Shown: positions 32,980-42,581, numbered from the stretch's first letter. The stretch: DNA of 64,000 nucleotides from Rhodobiaceae bacterium (GCA_003330885.1 CP030277.1:372001-436000), one strand, 5' to 3'. The notes: generated from the sequence alone by a model not told the origin. Numbers and translations: made by a program.

Positions 32980-34796
32980 GCTGCACCTCCCGATACGTTC
33001 TGTGCGTCGAGGTCTGACTTAAGGGCATCCCGACGGCTCTGCAGGTGGGCGAGTTCTGCATACGAGCCACCCGCTGCCATCAACTCAGCGTGAGTGCCCG
33101 CTTCGACAATCCGCCCCTGGTCCAGCATGAAAATCCTGTCTGCATGCTGCGCTGTCGAAACTCGGTGCGAGACGAGCAAGGTGGTGCGTCCAGCGCGAAG
33201 CATCCTGAGTTGCTTGAGAATCTTGTCTTCTGTTTCTGTATCCACAGCCGAAAAGCAATCGTCCAGCAACAGGACAGGCGCGCCGCGGATGAGGCCGCGC
33301 GCAAGGCTCGTGCGCTGTTTTTGGCCGCCCGACAGAGTGACACCGCGTTCACCAACAGCTGTATCGAGTTGAGCAGGGAACGTTCCAATGGTTTCGCCAA
33401 GATCAGCTGCTTCTGCAGCGTCCCAGACTTCTTCGACGGTGCGGTCCGGATTATCGTAAGTGATGTTCTGCCCCAGGCGGTCCGCGAACAGGAACGGGTC
33501 TTGCGGCACAAAAGAGATTTCTTGCCGCACCTGCGCAAGTGGCAACATCCGCACGTCTTGGCCGTCGAGATAGACCGTGCCTGGCGGCGGGTCGAGCAGT
33601 CGAACCAGCAATCGAAGCAGAGTGGATTTCCCGGAACCCACACGCCCTAGTATGGCGACGGTCTGTCCTTTCTCGACATTAAAGGTCACGTCATCAAGAG
33701 CGGGCCAGGCATCTTCAGCATCCTCTTGTTCAGGATGCAGATAGGAAAGATGTTTGATGGTCAGCGCCCCGCCAACTCCGGCCAAAGGTGCAGCGTCGTC
33801 TGCATCGCGGATCTCCGGCTCATGGTCCAGGATCGCGTGGATGCGGGCAGAAGCAGAAGCCGCCCTTTGGAAAAGAGTGACCATGACGCCCGCTTCTTTG
33901 ACCGGCGACAGCATCATGGCCAGGTAAAAGATGAATGCTGTAAAAGTACCAATGCTGATCTCGCCAGCCATGACGAGGGATCCGCCGAACCCGACAATGA
34001 TGATTGTCGCAGCGCCGGTCATCACAAACATGGTGGAGGTGAGCGCTGAGTTGAAAAACATGAGGCGCTGGAACTCACCGGCATAGTCGCTGCTTTTCTT
34101 CTCAAGCCGATCAATCTCGCGCGCTTCTTGCGCATGGGTCTGGATGGTCCGGATCCCATTCAGGTTTTCTTGAACTTGCGCTGAGAGATCTGAAAAGCCT
34201 TCCTGAACGGCGGTCGACTGGATGAATATCTTTCGAGCGATCAACCAGCCAAAAAACGCAATGAAAGGCAAAAGAGGCAGAAGCATCAATGCAAGTTTGG
34301 ACGAAAGTGTTAGCATCACACCAAAGGCGATGATCCCAGACGCACCCAACACCAACAGCAGGCGCGATCCCAGCCCAATCATCATTCGGATGAGCTGCAG
34401 GTCGTTGATGGCCCGTGCCATCAGGTCGCCGGTGGAATATTGGGCAAAGAAGCGTGGCCCCTGCAGTTGAAGATGCCAATAGAGTTTTTGGCGTAGGTCA
34501 AAGGCCACTTCCACGCCCACCTGCCGAACAAAACGGCGCCCAAAGGAGAAAGAAACATACCGCGCGCACATGAGCCCGAGGATGCCAAGGGCAGGCCAAA
34601 CGAGGTTGGGCGCGTCGGTATTGAGTGAATCAACCGCAATCGCGAGCAGTAAAGGCATGCCCGCTTCGAGGAACCGGCCATTGATGATCAGTATCATCCC
34701 ACCCCAGAACTTCCGGGCGTGCGCGTGGATCAGGGGCACTAACCGCCAAAGAGGACCTTGGCGTCGGACTCCGGGGCTAGAGGCTCCGGTCGACAT
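32976..34796 (-). CDS. Heterodimeric ABC exporter, subunit with degenerate ATP site
   Basis: 606 aa from ATG 34796; the earlier TTG at 34865 is preceded by no better signal and the added residues are atypical. The membrane domain occupies roughly residues 30-330. Walker A is GRVGSGKST near 385, the signature LSGGQKQRTSLARGL, and Walker B reads LLLDDCFSAVD near 511, with Asp in place of the catalytic Glu. In heterodimeric exporters this is the mark of the non-catalytic site, while the partner provides the active one. It is the first gene of the two-gene unit, after the hairpin at 34868. Confidence 0.88.
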   Translation of the reverse strand: MSTGASSPGVRRQGPLWRLVPLIHAHARKFWGGMILIINGRFLEAGMPLLLAIAVDSLNTDAPNLVWPALGILGLMCARYVSFSFGRRFVRQVGVEVAFDLRQKLYWHLQLQGPRFFAQYSTGDLMARAINDLQLIRMMIGLGSRLLLVLGASGIIAFGVMLTLSSKLALMLLPLLPFIAFFGWLIARKIFIQSTAVQEGFSDLSAQVQENLNGIRTIQTHAQEAREIDRLEKKSSDYAGEFQRLMFFNSALTSTMFVMTGAATIIIVGFGGSLVMAGEISIGTFTAFIFYLAMMLSPVKEAGVMVTLFQRAASASARIHAILDHEPEIRDADDAAPLAGVGGALTIKHLSYLHPEQEDAEDAWPALDDVTFNVEKGQTVAILGRVGSGKSTLLRLLVRLLDPPPGTVYLDGQDVRMLPLAQVRQEISFVPQDPFLFADRLGQNITYDNPDRTVEEVWDAAEAADLGETIGTFPAQLDTAVGERGVTLSGGQKQRTSLARGLIRGAPVLLLDDCFSAVDTETEDKILKQLRMLRAGRTTLLVSHRVSTAQHADRIFMLDQGRIVEAGTHAELMAAGGSYAELAHLQSRRDALKSDLDAQNVSGGAA

Positions 34797-34867
34797 ACGT
34801 TTAAACCTTTGGGTCAGCGGCCTCGAGCTCTCCTCCCCAAACGACACCTGGGACCAGAGGCGCAAAC

Positions 34868-34898
34868 GGCGCGACCCGGAGTTTTTCCGGGCCGCGCC
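34868..34898 (-). terminator. Rho-independent-like hairpin downstream of comB-like gene
   Basis: GGCGCG-A-CCCGG (34868-34879) pairs with CCGGG-C-CGCGCC (34887-34898) around an AGTTTTT loop, an 11-bp stem with one mismatch. The T-run after the stem on the minus strand is weak (GTTTG), so termination may be partial. It separates comB from the exporter genes. Confidence 0.45.
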
Positions 34899-34945
34899 TG
34901 AGTCGTTTGAAAAGTCTAAACCTGTCCCACGAGCGGCGGAAGGGG

Positions 34946-35662
34946 TCAGACGTTTTTCAGGGTGGTTTTTCTGACAGTCGGGACGTCTGCCTCAAGCGCC
35001 ACCCGCATCGCATAGGCTGGAGGGTCCATGGCAAGAACATGAACCAGATCGGTTGCAGCATAATCAGGCTGTGCGGGATCGAGAAATTTTTCCGCAGCCT
35101 CTGATGCCTGGGTCCGATCAAAAGCCTGATCAGGAGTGATGCCACCTTCCTGGCCAAGCAGCGACAGCAGCAGATCACCACAGGCGACATCCTCATCACC
35201 AGTTGGGTGGGTTGCGACCAGAAGCAGTTTCTTTGCACCATTCTCTGCAAGGTTCGCCACTTCCTTGGCTGTAGCTTGGGCGTTGCTGAGGCCAGTCACG
35301 AGGACATGAGACGCACATTCCAACGCTTTGATGGCCATCTGCGTACCGTTGGAGGTGCGGTGCACGATCGTACAGTCCATCAGGTCTAGTCCTGCGATCT
35401 GTGCAGGCGAGTTGCCGAAATCAAATCCGTCAATCGGCAGCGTATCCACTTCACCCGCAAGCAGGCTATTTGGATTGGCTGCTGCAAGGGCGCGGGCGGT
35501 ATCAACTTCCTTTGCAAGCAAAAGACGCTCAGCCCCATTGTCGAATGCGGTCTTTGCAAACGTAAAAGCGCGAATGACGTCGATCACGACGGCTATGTCG
35601 TGGGTGCCATCAATCGCACCATGGCCTTTGTGGCGGGAGACGGTGAGATTAGGCGCGACCAT
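34946..35662 (-). CDS. comB: 2-phosphosulfolactate phosphatase family protein (ComB-like)
   Basis: 238 aa. The ComB fold (PF04029) is recognised by AVVIDVIRAFTFAKTAFDNG near residue 23, LLAGEVDTLPIDGFDFGNSP, the IVHRTSNGTQMAIKALE block and a C-terminal GDLLLSLLG. In methanogens ComB makes sulfolactate for coenzyme M; bacterial homologues exist where coenzyme M is not expected, so the actual substrate is open. It starts six bases after the glutaryl-CoA dehydrogenase stop and so is probably co-transcribed with it, though a metabolic link is not obvious. Confidence 0.82.
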   Translation of the reverse strand: MVAPNLTVSRHKGHGAIDGTHDIAVVIDVIRAFTFAKTAFDNGAERLLLAKEVDTARALAAANPNSLLAGEVDTLPIDGFDFGNSPAQIAGLDLMDCTIVHRTSNGTQMAIKALECASHVLVTGLSNAQATAKEVANLAENGAKKLLLVATHPTGDEDVACGDLLLSLLGQEGGITPDQAFDRTQASEAAEKFLDPAQPDYAATDLVHVLAMDPPAYAMRVALEADVPTVRKTTLKNV

Positions 35663-35668
35663 CGGGGC

Positions 35669-36892
35669 TTAGAAGAATGCCTGAATGCCGGTCTGTGCAC
35701 GGCCCAGGATCAGTGCATGAATATCGTGCGTGCCTTCATAGGTGTTCACCGTTTCCAGGTTCATCACATGGCGGATCACGTGATACTCGTCTGAAATGCC
35801 GTTCCCTCCATGCATGTCGCGGGCAACGCGGGCAATGTCGAGCGCTTTGCCACAATTGTTCCGCTTCATCAGGGAAATAGACTCTGGTGCAGCCGTATTC
35901 GCGTCAAAGTTCCGGCCGAGTTGCAGGCAGGAATGCAGCCCCAACGTGATCTCCGTCTGCATGTCCGCAAGCTTCTTCTGAATAAGCTGATTGGCGGCGA
36001 GGGGTCTTCCAAACTGATTGCGCTCTAATGTATAGGTCCGGGCCGCATGCCAGCAGAATTCGGCGGCACCAAGGACGCCCCAGGCGATCCCGTAGCGCGC
36101 CCGATTGAGACAGCCAAACGGGCCGGCAAGACCGCGAACGTTCGGGAGCAGGTTCTCTTCCGGCACAAAACATTCATCAAGCATGATGCCGCCAGTGATA
36201 GAGGCCCGGAGAGACATTTTGCCTTCGATCTTCGGTGTTTCGAAGCCCTTAAAGTCGCGCTCCACAATGAAGCCGCGAATGACATCATCTTCTGTCTTTG
36301 CCCAGACAACGGCGAGGTCCGCGATAGGGGAGTTCGTTATCCAGAGCTTGGAGCCCGAGAGGGAATATCCACCATCGACTTTTTTGGCGCGGGTCTTCAT
36401 CGAGCCTGGGTCCGACCCATGGTCTGGCTCGGTGAGACCAAAGCAACCAACCCATTCACCGGTCGCGAGCTTAGGGAGATATTTCATCCGCTGTTCTTCT
36501 GATCCGTAAGCATAGATCGGATGCATAACGAGGCTCGACTGCACACTCATGGCGGAGCGATAGCCGCTGTCGACCCGCTCAACTTCGCGGGCAACGAGGC
36601 CGTAGCAGACATAGTTCAGGCCCGCGCAGCCATATTTCTCTGGAATGGTTGACCCGAGCAGACCCTGCTCGCCCATCTGGTTCATGATCGAGCGGTCAAA
36701 TTTTTCGTGCCGGTTGGCCTCAATAATGCCGGGCATCAGCTTGTCTTGGGCAAAAGCGGCAGCGCTATCGCGCACCAGGCGTTCTTCTTCACTCAGCTGG
36801 TCATCAAAGCCCAGGGCGTCCTCCCAGTTAAAAGGGGGAAGCTTTGGGTTAGCAACGGGCTGGGTGTCACCGGAGGCGGCGGCCTGAGACAT
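35669..36892 (-). CDS. gcdH: Glutaryl-CoA dehydrogenase-type acyl-CoA dehydrogenase
   Basis: 407 aa from ATG 36892, which has GGAG eight bases before it; an upstream start at 36955 is less likely. Family features are [17 protein letters not shown] for [39 protein letters not shown], and Glu386 in [18 protein letters not shown] as catalytic base. The [15 protein letters not shown] segment carries the Arg that binds the gamma-carboxylate of glutaryl-CoA in GCDH. It would oxidise and decarboxylate glutaryl-CoA to crotonyl-CoA in lysine/tryptophan or dicarboxylate breakdown. A LysR gene stands just upstream on the same strand. Confidence 0.92.
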   Translation of the reverse strand: MSQAAASGDTQPVANPKLPPFNWEDALGFDDQLSEEERLVRDSAAAFAQDKLMPGIIEANRHEKFDRSIMNQMGEQGLLGSTIPEKYGCAGLNYVCYGLVAREVERVDSGYRSAMSVQSSLVMHPIYAYGSEEQRMKYLPKLATGEWVGCFGLTEPDHGSDPGSMKTRAKKVDGGYSLSGSKLWITNSPIADLAVVWAKTEDDVIRGFIVERDFKGFETPKIEGKMSLRASITGGIMLDECFVPEENLLPNVRGLAGPFGCLNRARYGIAWGVLGAAEFCWHAARTYTLERNQFGRPLAANQLIQKKLADMQTEITLGLHSCLQLGRNFDANTAAPESISLMKRNNCGKALDIARVARDMHGGNGISDEYHVIRHVMNLETVNTYEGTHDIHALILGRAQTGIQAFF

Positions 36893-37016
36893 GGGGAGGC
36901 TCCAATCAATAAAGAATATTGAGGGTGATATAGCACTTTGAGCGCTCAGGACCAAAGTGCGGCCAGGAAAAGTGCCAAATCAGACTTGGCGGTTTTCCGT
37001 CCGGATGCGCGTTCGG

Positions 37017-37919
37017 CTAAAGGGCGTTTTCCGCTGCGTAGCCTTGAAGTTCAGCCGCCAGGAAGTCGACCAGAAGCCGCACTCGGCGGCTAGCCCTCAG
37101 ATCTTCGTGGTAGGCGAGCCACATTTCCATGGTGAACTCAAACTGGCCGTGAAAAACAGGCAACAGATCAGCGTCCCGACGCGCTATCCCGGCCTGGCAC
37201 CCTCCAATGCCCGCACCCGCTCTCAAAAGGGCCAGCTGCGCCAGTTCAGAATCACTGCGGAGCGTAAATGTGTTTGGCGGTATAGAGAGCTGCCCGATCC
37301 GGATGAGATCCAGAATCCTCGAATTGTCGTCATATCCGATGACGGACATGCCAGGAATGTCTGACAAAGAGCCGGGCAGGGGGTGTTTGGCAAGATAGGA
37401 CCTGTGGGCGTAGAGATTGACCCGCGCGTTCCCGACATGTTTCGCCACCAATGCGGTCTGGGTGGGCCGTGCCATTCGAAGCGCCACATCAGCGTCACGC
37501 CGAAGCAGGTCTTGCTGGCGATCATCCAGGTTGAGCTCAATATCAATATGGGGGTATTGCGCATGGAAGCGGGCGAGCATGGGAGGCAGCACTTCTGCGC
37601 CCATGATCTCGCTGGACGTCAGCCGGACGGTGCCGCGTTCCTCCGCCGCCTCGCCGCTGGAGGTGCGTAGAAGGGCAGCGGCGGCGGCCTCCATCACTTG
37701 CACGTGGGGCAAAAGCTCGAGAGCCGCGTCTGTTGGCGCCAGCCCCATCCGCGAGCGGGTGAAGAGCGGGGTTCCAAGCGCTGCCTCGAGCCCGTCAATA
37801 TGGCGTCCGAGGGTCGGCTGGGTGAGCTTCAGCGAGGCCGCGGCCGCAGAAAGACTGCCCTCGCGCATAACGGCGAGAAAGGAGCGATAAAGGGCCCAGT
37901 CCGGTTCAACTTCATTCAT
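37017..37919 (-). CDS. LysR family transcriptional regulator
   Basis: 300 aa. The helix-turn-helix occupies about residues 12-60: SFLAVMREGSLSAAAASLKL, TQPTLGRHIDGLEAALG and PLFTRSRMG. The rest is the LysR effector-binding fold. It lies 124 bases upstream of gcdH on the same strand and divergent from the oxidoreductase gene at 38013, so either could be its target. An inverted repeat ATAAAT-AGGCA-ATTTAT in the divergent gap (37943-37959) may be its site. The C-terminus (LQGYAAENAL) is complete. Confidence 0.92.
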   Translation of the reverse strand: MNEVEPDWALYRSFLAVMREGSLSAAAASLKLTQPTLGRHIDGLEAALGTPLFTRSRMGLAPTDAALELLPHVQVMEAAAAALLRTSSGEAAEERGTVRLTSSEIMGAEVLPPMLARFHAQYPHIDIELNLDDRQQDLLRRDADVALRMARPTQTALVAKHVGNARVNLYAHRSYLAKHPLPGSLSDIPGMSVIGYDDNSRILDLIRIGQLSIPPNTFTLRSDSELAQLALLRAGAGIGGCQAGIARRDADLLPVFHGQFEFTMEMWLAYHEDLRASRRVRLLVDFLAAELQGYAAENAL

Positions 37920-37942
37920 ACAAAAAAGTATAGATAAGACAC

Positions 37943-37959
37943 ATAAATAGGCAATTTAT
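37943..37959. promoter_or_regulatory. Inverted repeat in LysR/oxidoreductase divergent gap
   Basis: ATAAAT-AGGCA-ATTTAT, a six-base-arm inverted repeat in an AT-rich 93-base gap between the LysR gene (37919) and the oxidoreductase gene (38013). The layout is as expected for a LysR operator, but the exact T-N11-A form is not met. Confidence 0.35.
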
Positions 37960-38012
37960 ATTCATGAACGTTTGATGCATATCAGGAGGGCACTTGAAAC
38001 GGAGCCTGTCTG

Positions 38013-39026
38013 ATGACCCAAATGAACTCTTCCCCCTCAAAGACCCTTCTCATCATTGGTGCCACTGGCGGCATTGGTGGTGAAGTCGCAAGAAGCTTTG
38101 CCCGCGGCGGCTGGACCGTCCGCGCCCTGGCCCGGACACCTAAGGAAGCCACAAAACGGTTCAGTCACCTGGGTGTTGCCGAATGGCGGAAGGGTGATGC
38201 TTTGAAATCGAAAGATGTGCTGAAGGCTGCCAGAGGCGTGGACGCGATCTTCCATGGCGCCAATCCACCCGGCTATCAGAAGTGGCGCGAGCGAGCGGTG
38301 CCGATGCTTGCCAACGCGATTGCTGCAGCTAAAGCAGAAAATGTGCGGCTACTCTTTCCTGGCAATGTCTACAATTTTGGTCCTGATGCCTGGCCTGTGC
38401 TGTCCGAGGCGTCGCCACAAAACCCTCGAACCAAAAAAGGCGCCATCCGTGTTGAGATGGAACAGATGATGGTCGATGCCGGGATCAAATCGCTAACCGT
38501 CCGGGCAGGTGACTTTTTTGGCGCGCACGCGCCGGGCTCTTGGCTGCAGAATGCGTTGGTAAAACCCGGTAAGGAGATTAAGTCGGTGACATACCCTGGC
38601 GTACACGACAAAGGCCATGCCTGGGCCTATCTGCCAGACCTTGCCGAAACGTTTCGTCAGTTGGTTGAGCAGGAAGACCGCTTGGCAGAGAATGACACGT
38701 TCCATTTCCGCGGGCATTTCTTGGAGAGAGGCGTGGATATGGCAAAAGCGATCGCCCGTGTCGCTGGAGATGAGACCATGAATGTGAAGAAAATGCCCTG
38801 GGGTGTCATCCGAATGGCATCGCCATTTGTTCGCATGCTGCGCGAACTGCTGGAGATGCGTTACCTGTGGCAGGAAACGGTCGAGCTCGACAACGAGAAA
38901 CTCATCACATTCTTGGGCGAAGAGCCTCATACGCACCTAGAAGCGGCGCTCGCGCAATCGCTTGAAGGAATGGGCTCTATCAAAAGCACGGTGTCTCAAG
39001 TCACCGCACAGGAAGTTCCTGTCTAG
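38013..39026 (+). CDS. NAD(P)-binding oxidoreductase (NmrA/atypical SDR type)
   Basis: 337 aa. LLIIGATGGIGGEVARSF at residues 12-29 is a GxxGxxG dinucleotide-binding site; the protein then reads as an SDR-like fold without a clear YxxxK pair in the usual place. ARTPKEATKRF suggests NADP preference through the Arg. Its later part (HAWAYLPDLAETFRQLV) is like the NAD-dependent epimerase group. It is divergent from the LysR gene, with the AACGGAG Shine-Dalgarno about ten bases before ATG 38013. It ends nine bases from the convergent cyclase gene. No specific substrate can be named. Confidence 0.8.
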   Translation: MTQMNSSPSKTLLIIGATGGIGGEVARSFARGGWTVRALARTPKEATKRFSHLGVAEWRKGDALKSKDVLKAARGVDAIFHGANPPGYQKWRERAVPMLANAIAAAKAENVRLLFPGNVYNFGPDAWPVLSEASPQNPRTKKGAIRVEMEQMMVDAGIKSLTVRAGDFFGAHAPGSWLQNALVKPGKEIKSVTYPGVHDKGHAWAYLPDLAETFRQLVEQEDRLAENDTFHFRGHFLERGVDMAKAIARVAGDETMNVKKMPWGVIRMASPFVRMLRELLEMRYLWQETVELDNEKLITFLGEEPHTHLEAALAQSLEGMGSIKSTVSQVTAQEVPV

Positions 39027-39034
39027 ATCGAAAC

Positions 39035-40216
39035 TCAGCCCGCTTCGCTGTGCAGAGCTTGGTCTTCCTGCGCCTCGCTGTCTCCATCGTCGGAAGAGAG
39101 CAGGGGATTATCGATGCACACGAGGCCGGGCTTGCCGCCTTTGTTACGCTGTTTGGCCTTGTACATACTCTGATCTGCCTGGCTGACAAGATCTTCGACT
39201 GTGCAAAATTGCGTTGGGCCAGTCGTCGCAACGCCAACGCTGGCACCACACGGCGAACTGGCTTCTTCGTACATCAGTTCTGCAAATCGCTCTGCGATAT
39301 TGAGGGCGGCAGAGGCCGGTGCGTCTGGCATGAGAACGCAGAACTCATCGCCACCTAGACGGCAGACAATATCGCTCTCGCGCGAGGCGCCTTTAAGGTG
39401 GCGGGCGACCTTGACCAGCAGATCGTCACCGACCTGGTGTCCAAGTGTGTCGTTGAGCAATTTGAAATCGTTGATATCAATATAGAGAAGGGAGAGCTCG
39501 CGGTTGGCGCGTTGCGCGCCAGCCATCTCACGCTTGGCATGTTCACCAAACGCGCGCTTATTGCTGACCCCGGTGAGATCATCCGTGAGGGTTAGCTCTT
39601 TCATCTGTTGGGTGCGGAGAGCGACTTGTTCTTCCAGGCCCCGCGCATAGGCGGCTGTTTCGTCTTTCGCCGCGGTGACTTCGGTGCTGAGCGCATTGAT
39701 GTAGGTGTCAAATACAAGCTGGGAGTCGAAGAAGAGGATTTTTTGGATAGCCTCTTTGCGGGCGTGAAGTTCGATTGGCGTATCAGAGATTTCGTCCATG
39801 ATGGCGCACAGAACTACATTCAGGCGTCGAAGAGCAGACAGGAAGAACTTTGGCGTTACACCGATGCGCCAATGGACCTTGCCGACTCGCAGACGGGAGT
39901 TCACATAGTCATTGTCATAAACACCACCAAACAGTTCGACGATGTAATTCCGCATGGCGCCCTTGAGACGCGAGAGTGTTTCAGAATCGCCAATAATCAG
40001 GGCAATTTCCGGATCATCAATTTGCCGGGCGTAGAATTCGTCGATTGCCCAATCCAAACGTTCAACAACCGCAGATTTGCAGGAAAGTAAGGTTGCAATA
40101 TCCTCACCCCGGAGGTCGAACAGCTGTTTGCGCTTTTCGATCTCACGGTCGGAGAACTTCATCTGCTCAGCGAGCGTTTGCTCCACAATCCTCATGCCAC
40201 TAGTCCCCAAGTTCAT
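39035..40216 (-). CDS. Globin-coupled sensor diguanylate cyclase
   Basis: 393 aa. The first 180 residues are a sensor globin (protoglobin type): LRVGKVHWRIGVTPKFF places the proximal haem ligand at His115, as in DosC/GReg-like globins. Residues 180-205 look like a short coiled linker. The GGDEF domain covers about 206-372: LTDDLTGVSNKRAF, LSLLYIDINDFKLLND and RLGGDEFCVLMPD with GGDEF at 288-292. The inhibitory site RESD is at 279-282, five residues before it, so product feedback should operate. It should make cyclic di-GMP in response to O2 or NO. Start ATG 40216 has GAGGGACC just before it. Confidence 0.9.
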   Translation of the reverse strand: MNLGTSGMRIVEQTLAEQMKFSDREIEKRKQLFDLRGEDIATLLSCKSAVVERLDWAIDEFYARQIDDPEIALIIGDSETLSRLKGAMRNYIVELFGGVYDNDYVNSRLRVGKVHWRIGVTPKFFLSALRRLNVVLCAIMDEISDTPIELHARKEAIQKILFFDSQLVFDTYINALSTEVTAAKDETAAYARGLEEQVALRTQQMKELTLTDDLTGVSNKRAFGEHAKREMAGAQRANRELSLLYIDINDFKLLNDTLGHQVGDDLLVKVARHLKGASRESDIVCRLGGDEFCVLMPDAPASAALNIAERFAELMYEEASSPCGASVGVATTGPTQFCTVEDLVSQADQSMYKAKQRNKGGKPGLVCIDNPLLSSDDGDSEAQEDQALHSEAG

Positions 40217-40369
40217 GGTCCCTCTGGTCTGAAGGAAAAGCCTAGTCCGATAGTCTTAAGAGAAATAAAAGCTCTGTTTCACAAAGTGGGTTCAGGCTGC
40301 GGTGGTACGCCGAGTATGGCGGGCGGGTGCGATCATGGTTAATTTTTGGTTGCGGAATCCTTTCATTCA

Positions 40370-40405
40370 CAAAAAAGGCCCCGCGAATTCACTCCGCGAG
40401 GCCCT
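40370..40405 (-). terminator. Rho-independent terminator of the nitronate monooxygenase gene
   Basis: On the minus strand a stem GGCCTCGCG/CGCGGGGCC with one mismatch and an AATTC-containing loop is followed by TTTTTT. It lies about 25-60 bases downstream of the 40430 stop, in the usual place for a strong terminator. Nothing else of note was seen in 40217-40429. Confidence 0.75.
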
Positions 40406-40429
40406 GATATTCACGACATGTGAAAGCGG

Positions 40430-41401
40430 TTAGCTTGCCTTGGCGTTGAACTGCTCACGAGCTTCATCAAATTCCGCTTTCATGCGCGCAACAAGGTCAG
40501 CCACTGGTGGTGCATCGTCAATAAGGCCGATGCCCTGGCCGCAGCCCCAAATGTCTTTCCAGGCTTTCTGCTTCATATTGCCGCCGGAACCAAAATTCAT
40601 TTTGGATTTGTCCGCCGTGGGCAGATTGTTCGGGTCGAGACCTGAATCTGCGATCGACGGTGCGAGGTAGTTCCCGTGCACGCCGGTGAAGAGGTTGGAA
40701 TAGATGATGTCATCAGCAGCATATTTCTGCAGGGCATCTTTGTAAGCCTGATCTGCATTTGCTTCTTCCGTCGAGATGAAGCGTGATCCGATATAGGCGA
40801 GGTCTGCACCGAGCGCCAAAGCTGAGGCGACTGAAAAACCATCAGAGATTGCGCCGGACAAGAGGATTGTGCCGTCGAACCATTCCTTCACTTCACGAAC
40901 GAGCGCGAAGGGGGAAAGCGTGCCTGCGTGACCGCCCGCGCCAGCGCAAACCAGGATCAACCCATCGACGCCTTGTTCAGCTGCCTTCTTGGCGTGCTTC
41001 ACATTGATGACGTCGTGGAACACTTTGCCGCCATAAGAGTGCGCAGCTTCAACAATCTCCGCAGGGGGACGAAGTGACGTAATGATGATCGGCACTTCGT
41101 GCTTTGTGCAGACCTCCATGTCGTGCATCAGACGGTTGTTGGAGGAATGACAGATTTGGTTGACCGCAAACGGCGCGACCTTCTTGTCCGGGTTCGCGGC
41201 CTGGTATTCCGCAAGCTCAGTTTTGATGCGAATGATCCACTCTTCCAGAACTGGTTCCGGACGCGCGTTCAACGCTGGGAAGGACCCGACAATCCCCGCC
41301 TTACATTGAGCGATAACAAGTTCTGGCCCCGACACGATGAAGAGTGGGGAGCCCACCACTGGGATTTCCAGTGAATTCTGTAGGACGGGAGGTAGCGACA
41401 T
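40430..41401 (-). CDS. Nitronate monooxygenase (NMO/2-nitropropane dioxygenase family)
   Basis: 323 aa. FMN-binding features are SPLFIVSGPELVIAQCKAGI near the N-terminus, APFAVNQICHSSNNRLMHDM, DGLILVCAGAGGHAGTLSPF (with the His that is catalytic in class I NMOs) and LALGADLAYIGSRFISTEEA. NMOs oxidise alkyl nitronates such as propionate-3-nitronate; annotation as an enoyl-ACP reductase of FabK type is a common alternative, but the AGGHAG pattern favours NMO. It is separate from the paralog at 42654. A terminator lies downstream, and the LysR gene at 41530 is upstream on the same strand. Confidence 0.86.
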   Translation of the reverse strand: MSLPPVLQNSLEIPVVGSPLFIVSGPELVIAQCKAGIVGSFPALNARPEPVLEEWIIRIKTELAEYQAANPDKKVAPFAVNQICHSSNNRLMHDMEVCTKHEVPIIITSLRPPAEIVEAAHSYGGKVFHDVINVKHAKKAAEQGVDGLILVCAGAGGHAGTLSPFALVREVKEWFDGTILLSGAISDGFSVASALALGADLAYIGSRFISTEEANADQAYKDALQKYAADDIIYSNLFTGVHGNYLAPSIADSGLDPNNLPTADKSKMNFGSGGNMKQKAWKDIWGCGQGIGLIDDAPPVADLVARMKAEFDEAREQFNAKAS

Positions 41402-41529
41402 GGATCAGTCTCCGAGCGATCTGGTTCAACTTTGTTGAGCGGGAATATAGAGCGGTTCCAGGGCAGTGACAGGTTCGTTTATGATCAAGAAGGCGTTCTT
41501 TTTTGAACAGGCCCTGTCTGACGCTCTTC

Positions 41530-42438
41530 TTAGGAGACCCGACCAAGCAGGTGATCCCGGTCCTGTTTGCCCCGCTGAGCGATAAAGTCGAAAACCGTTG
41601 AGACAGGTTCCGTCTGGCGAAGATCTGGATGGGCAAGCAGCCAGACATCTGTCGAGCTGAACAGCTTGTCAGGCGCAATGCGCACAAGGTCGGGATGTTG
41701 GTCGCCAATAAGGCAGGTGAGGACCGTAATACCGACACCATTCCGCACAGCGCGAAGCTGATCGGCGATCGACGAGCAGCGCAGCCACGTAGGCGCGTCG
41801 CGGGTTACATGGTTCGACCATTTGTGAAGCTCGGTTTCCGCAGCTGCACCCGCAAACCCGATGACAGTATGTGATGCCCATTCTTCCCTGGAAGAGGGCA
41901 CCCCATGCGCCTCCACATAGTCCTTGGAGGCGTAGAAAGCGACACCGACGCGGGCGATCTTCTTTCCCACAAGGTTTTCCTGCCCCGGACCATAAAGCCG
42001 AATGACGATATCTGCCTCACGGCGCCGGACGCTGGCAGGCCAGGCGTCGGTCATATATTCAATTTCGATGTCCGGGAATGTTGCATGGAAGTCCTTCATG
42101 TGCGGCATCAGCCAATATCCAGCCAGGGTTGCAGCGGTGGAAACCCGCACGACCCCCTTGGGGCTTTCCCCCTCTGCTGCTGCGATGCGTTCAGCGCGCA
42201 GCGCTGCAGAGGCCATGAGATCTGCTTCATGCTTCAAATGCTCACCGGCGGGTGTAAGGGCATAGCCGTCTGTGTCACGAACGAAGAGTTTCTGGCCGAG
42301 ATGCCGTTCCAGCTCAGCAATATGTCGTCCCACCGTGGCATGGCTGAGCTTCAGCCGCCGACCGGCAGCCGAGTGCGATCCCGCGTCGGCGACAGCAAGG
42401 AAGGTGCGAAAGAGGTTCCAATCGGCGCCCGTGTTCAT
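41530..42438 (-). CDS. LysR family transcriptional regulator
   Basis: 302 aa from ATG 42438; TTG 42459 is an alternative start. Helix-turn-helix: LFRTFLAVADAGSHSAAGRR, SHATVGRHIAELERHLGQ, LFVRDTDGYALTPAGE. The effector domain follows. It lies between two nitronate monooxygenase genes: on the same strand as the one at 40430 and divergent from that at 42654. This arrangement suggests control of nitronate metabolism. The divergent gap has an inverted repeat at 42560-42581. Confidence 0.92.
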   Translation of the reverse strand: MNTGADWNLFRTFLAVADAGSHSAAGRRLKLSHATVGRHIAELERHLGQKLFVRDTDGYALTPAGEHLKHEADLMASAALRAERIAAAEGESPKGVVRVSTAATLAGYWLMPHMKDFHATFPDIEIEYMTDAWPASVRRREADIVIRLYGPGQENLVGKKIARVGVAFYASKDYVEAHGVPSSREEWASHTVIGFAGAAAETELHKWSNHVTRDAPTWLRCSSIADQLRAVRNGVGITVLTCLIGDQHPDLVRIAPDKLFSSTDVWLLAHPDLRQTEPVSTVFDFIAQRGKQDRDHLLGRVS

Positions 42439-42559
42439 ATGCGATCTCTTCTTGTGCAATTATGAACGGTAATGTGGAACGCCCCGGCGGAAAATTCAAG
42501 GTGCAGCCGTCTAGAAGACCCAGGAATGGGAAGGAAAATGAGGAGGGATGCATGAGCGG

Positions 42560-42581
42560 CCTCGATTTGCTAAATCTGAGG
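42560..42581. promoter_or_regulatory. Inverted repeat in LysR/NMO divergent gap
   Basis: CCTC-GATTT-GCT-AAATC-TGAGG is a near-perfect inverted repeat (one bulged base) 120 bases from the LysR start and 72 bases before the NMO start at 42654. It is a plausible LysR operator. Confidence 0.35.
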
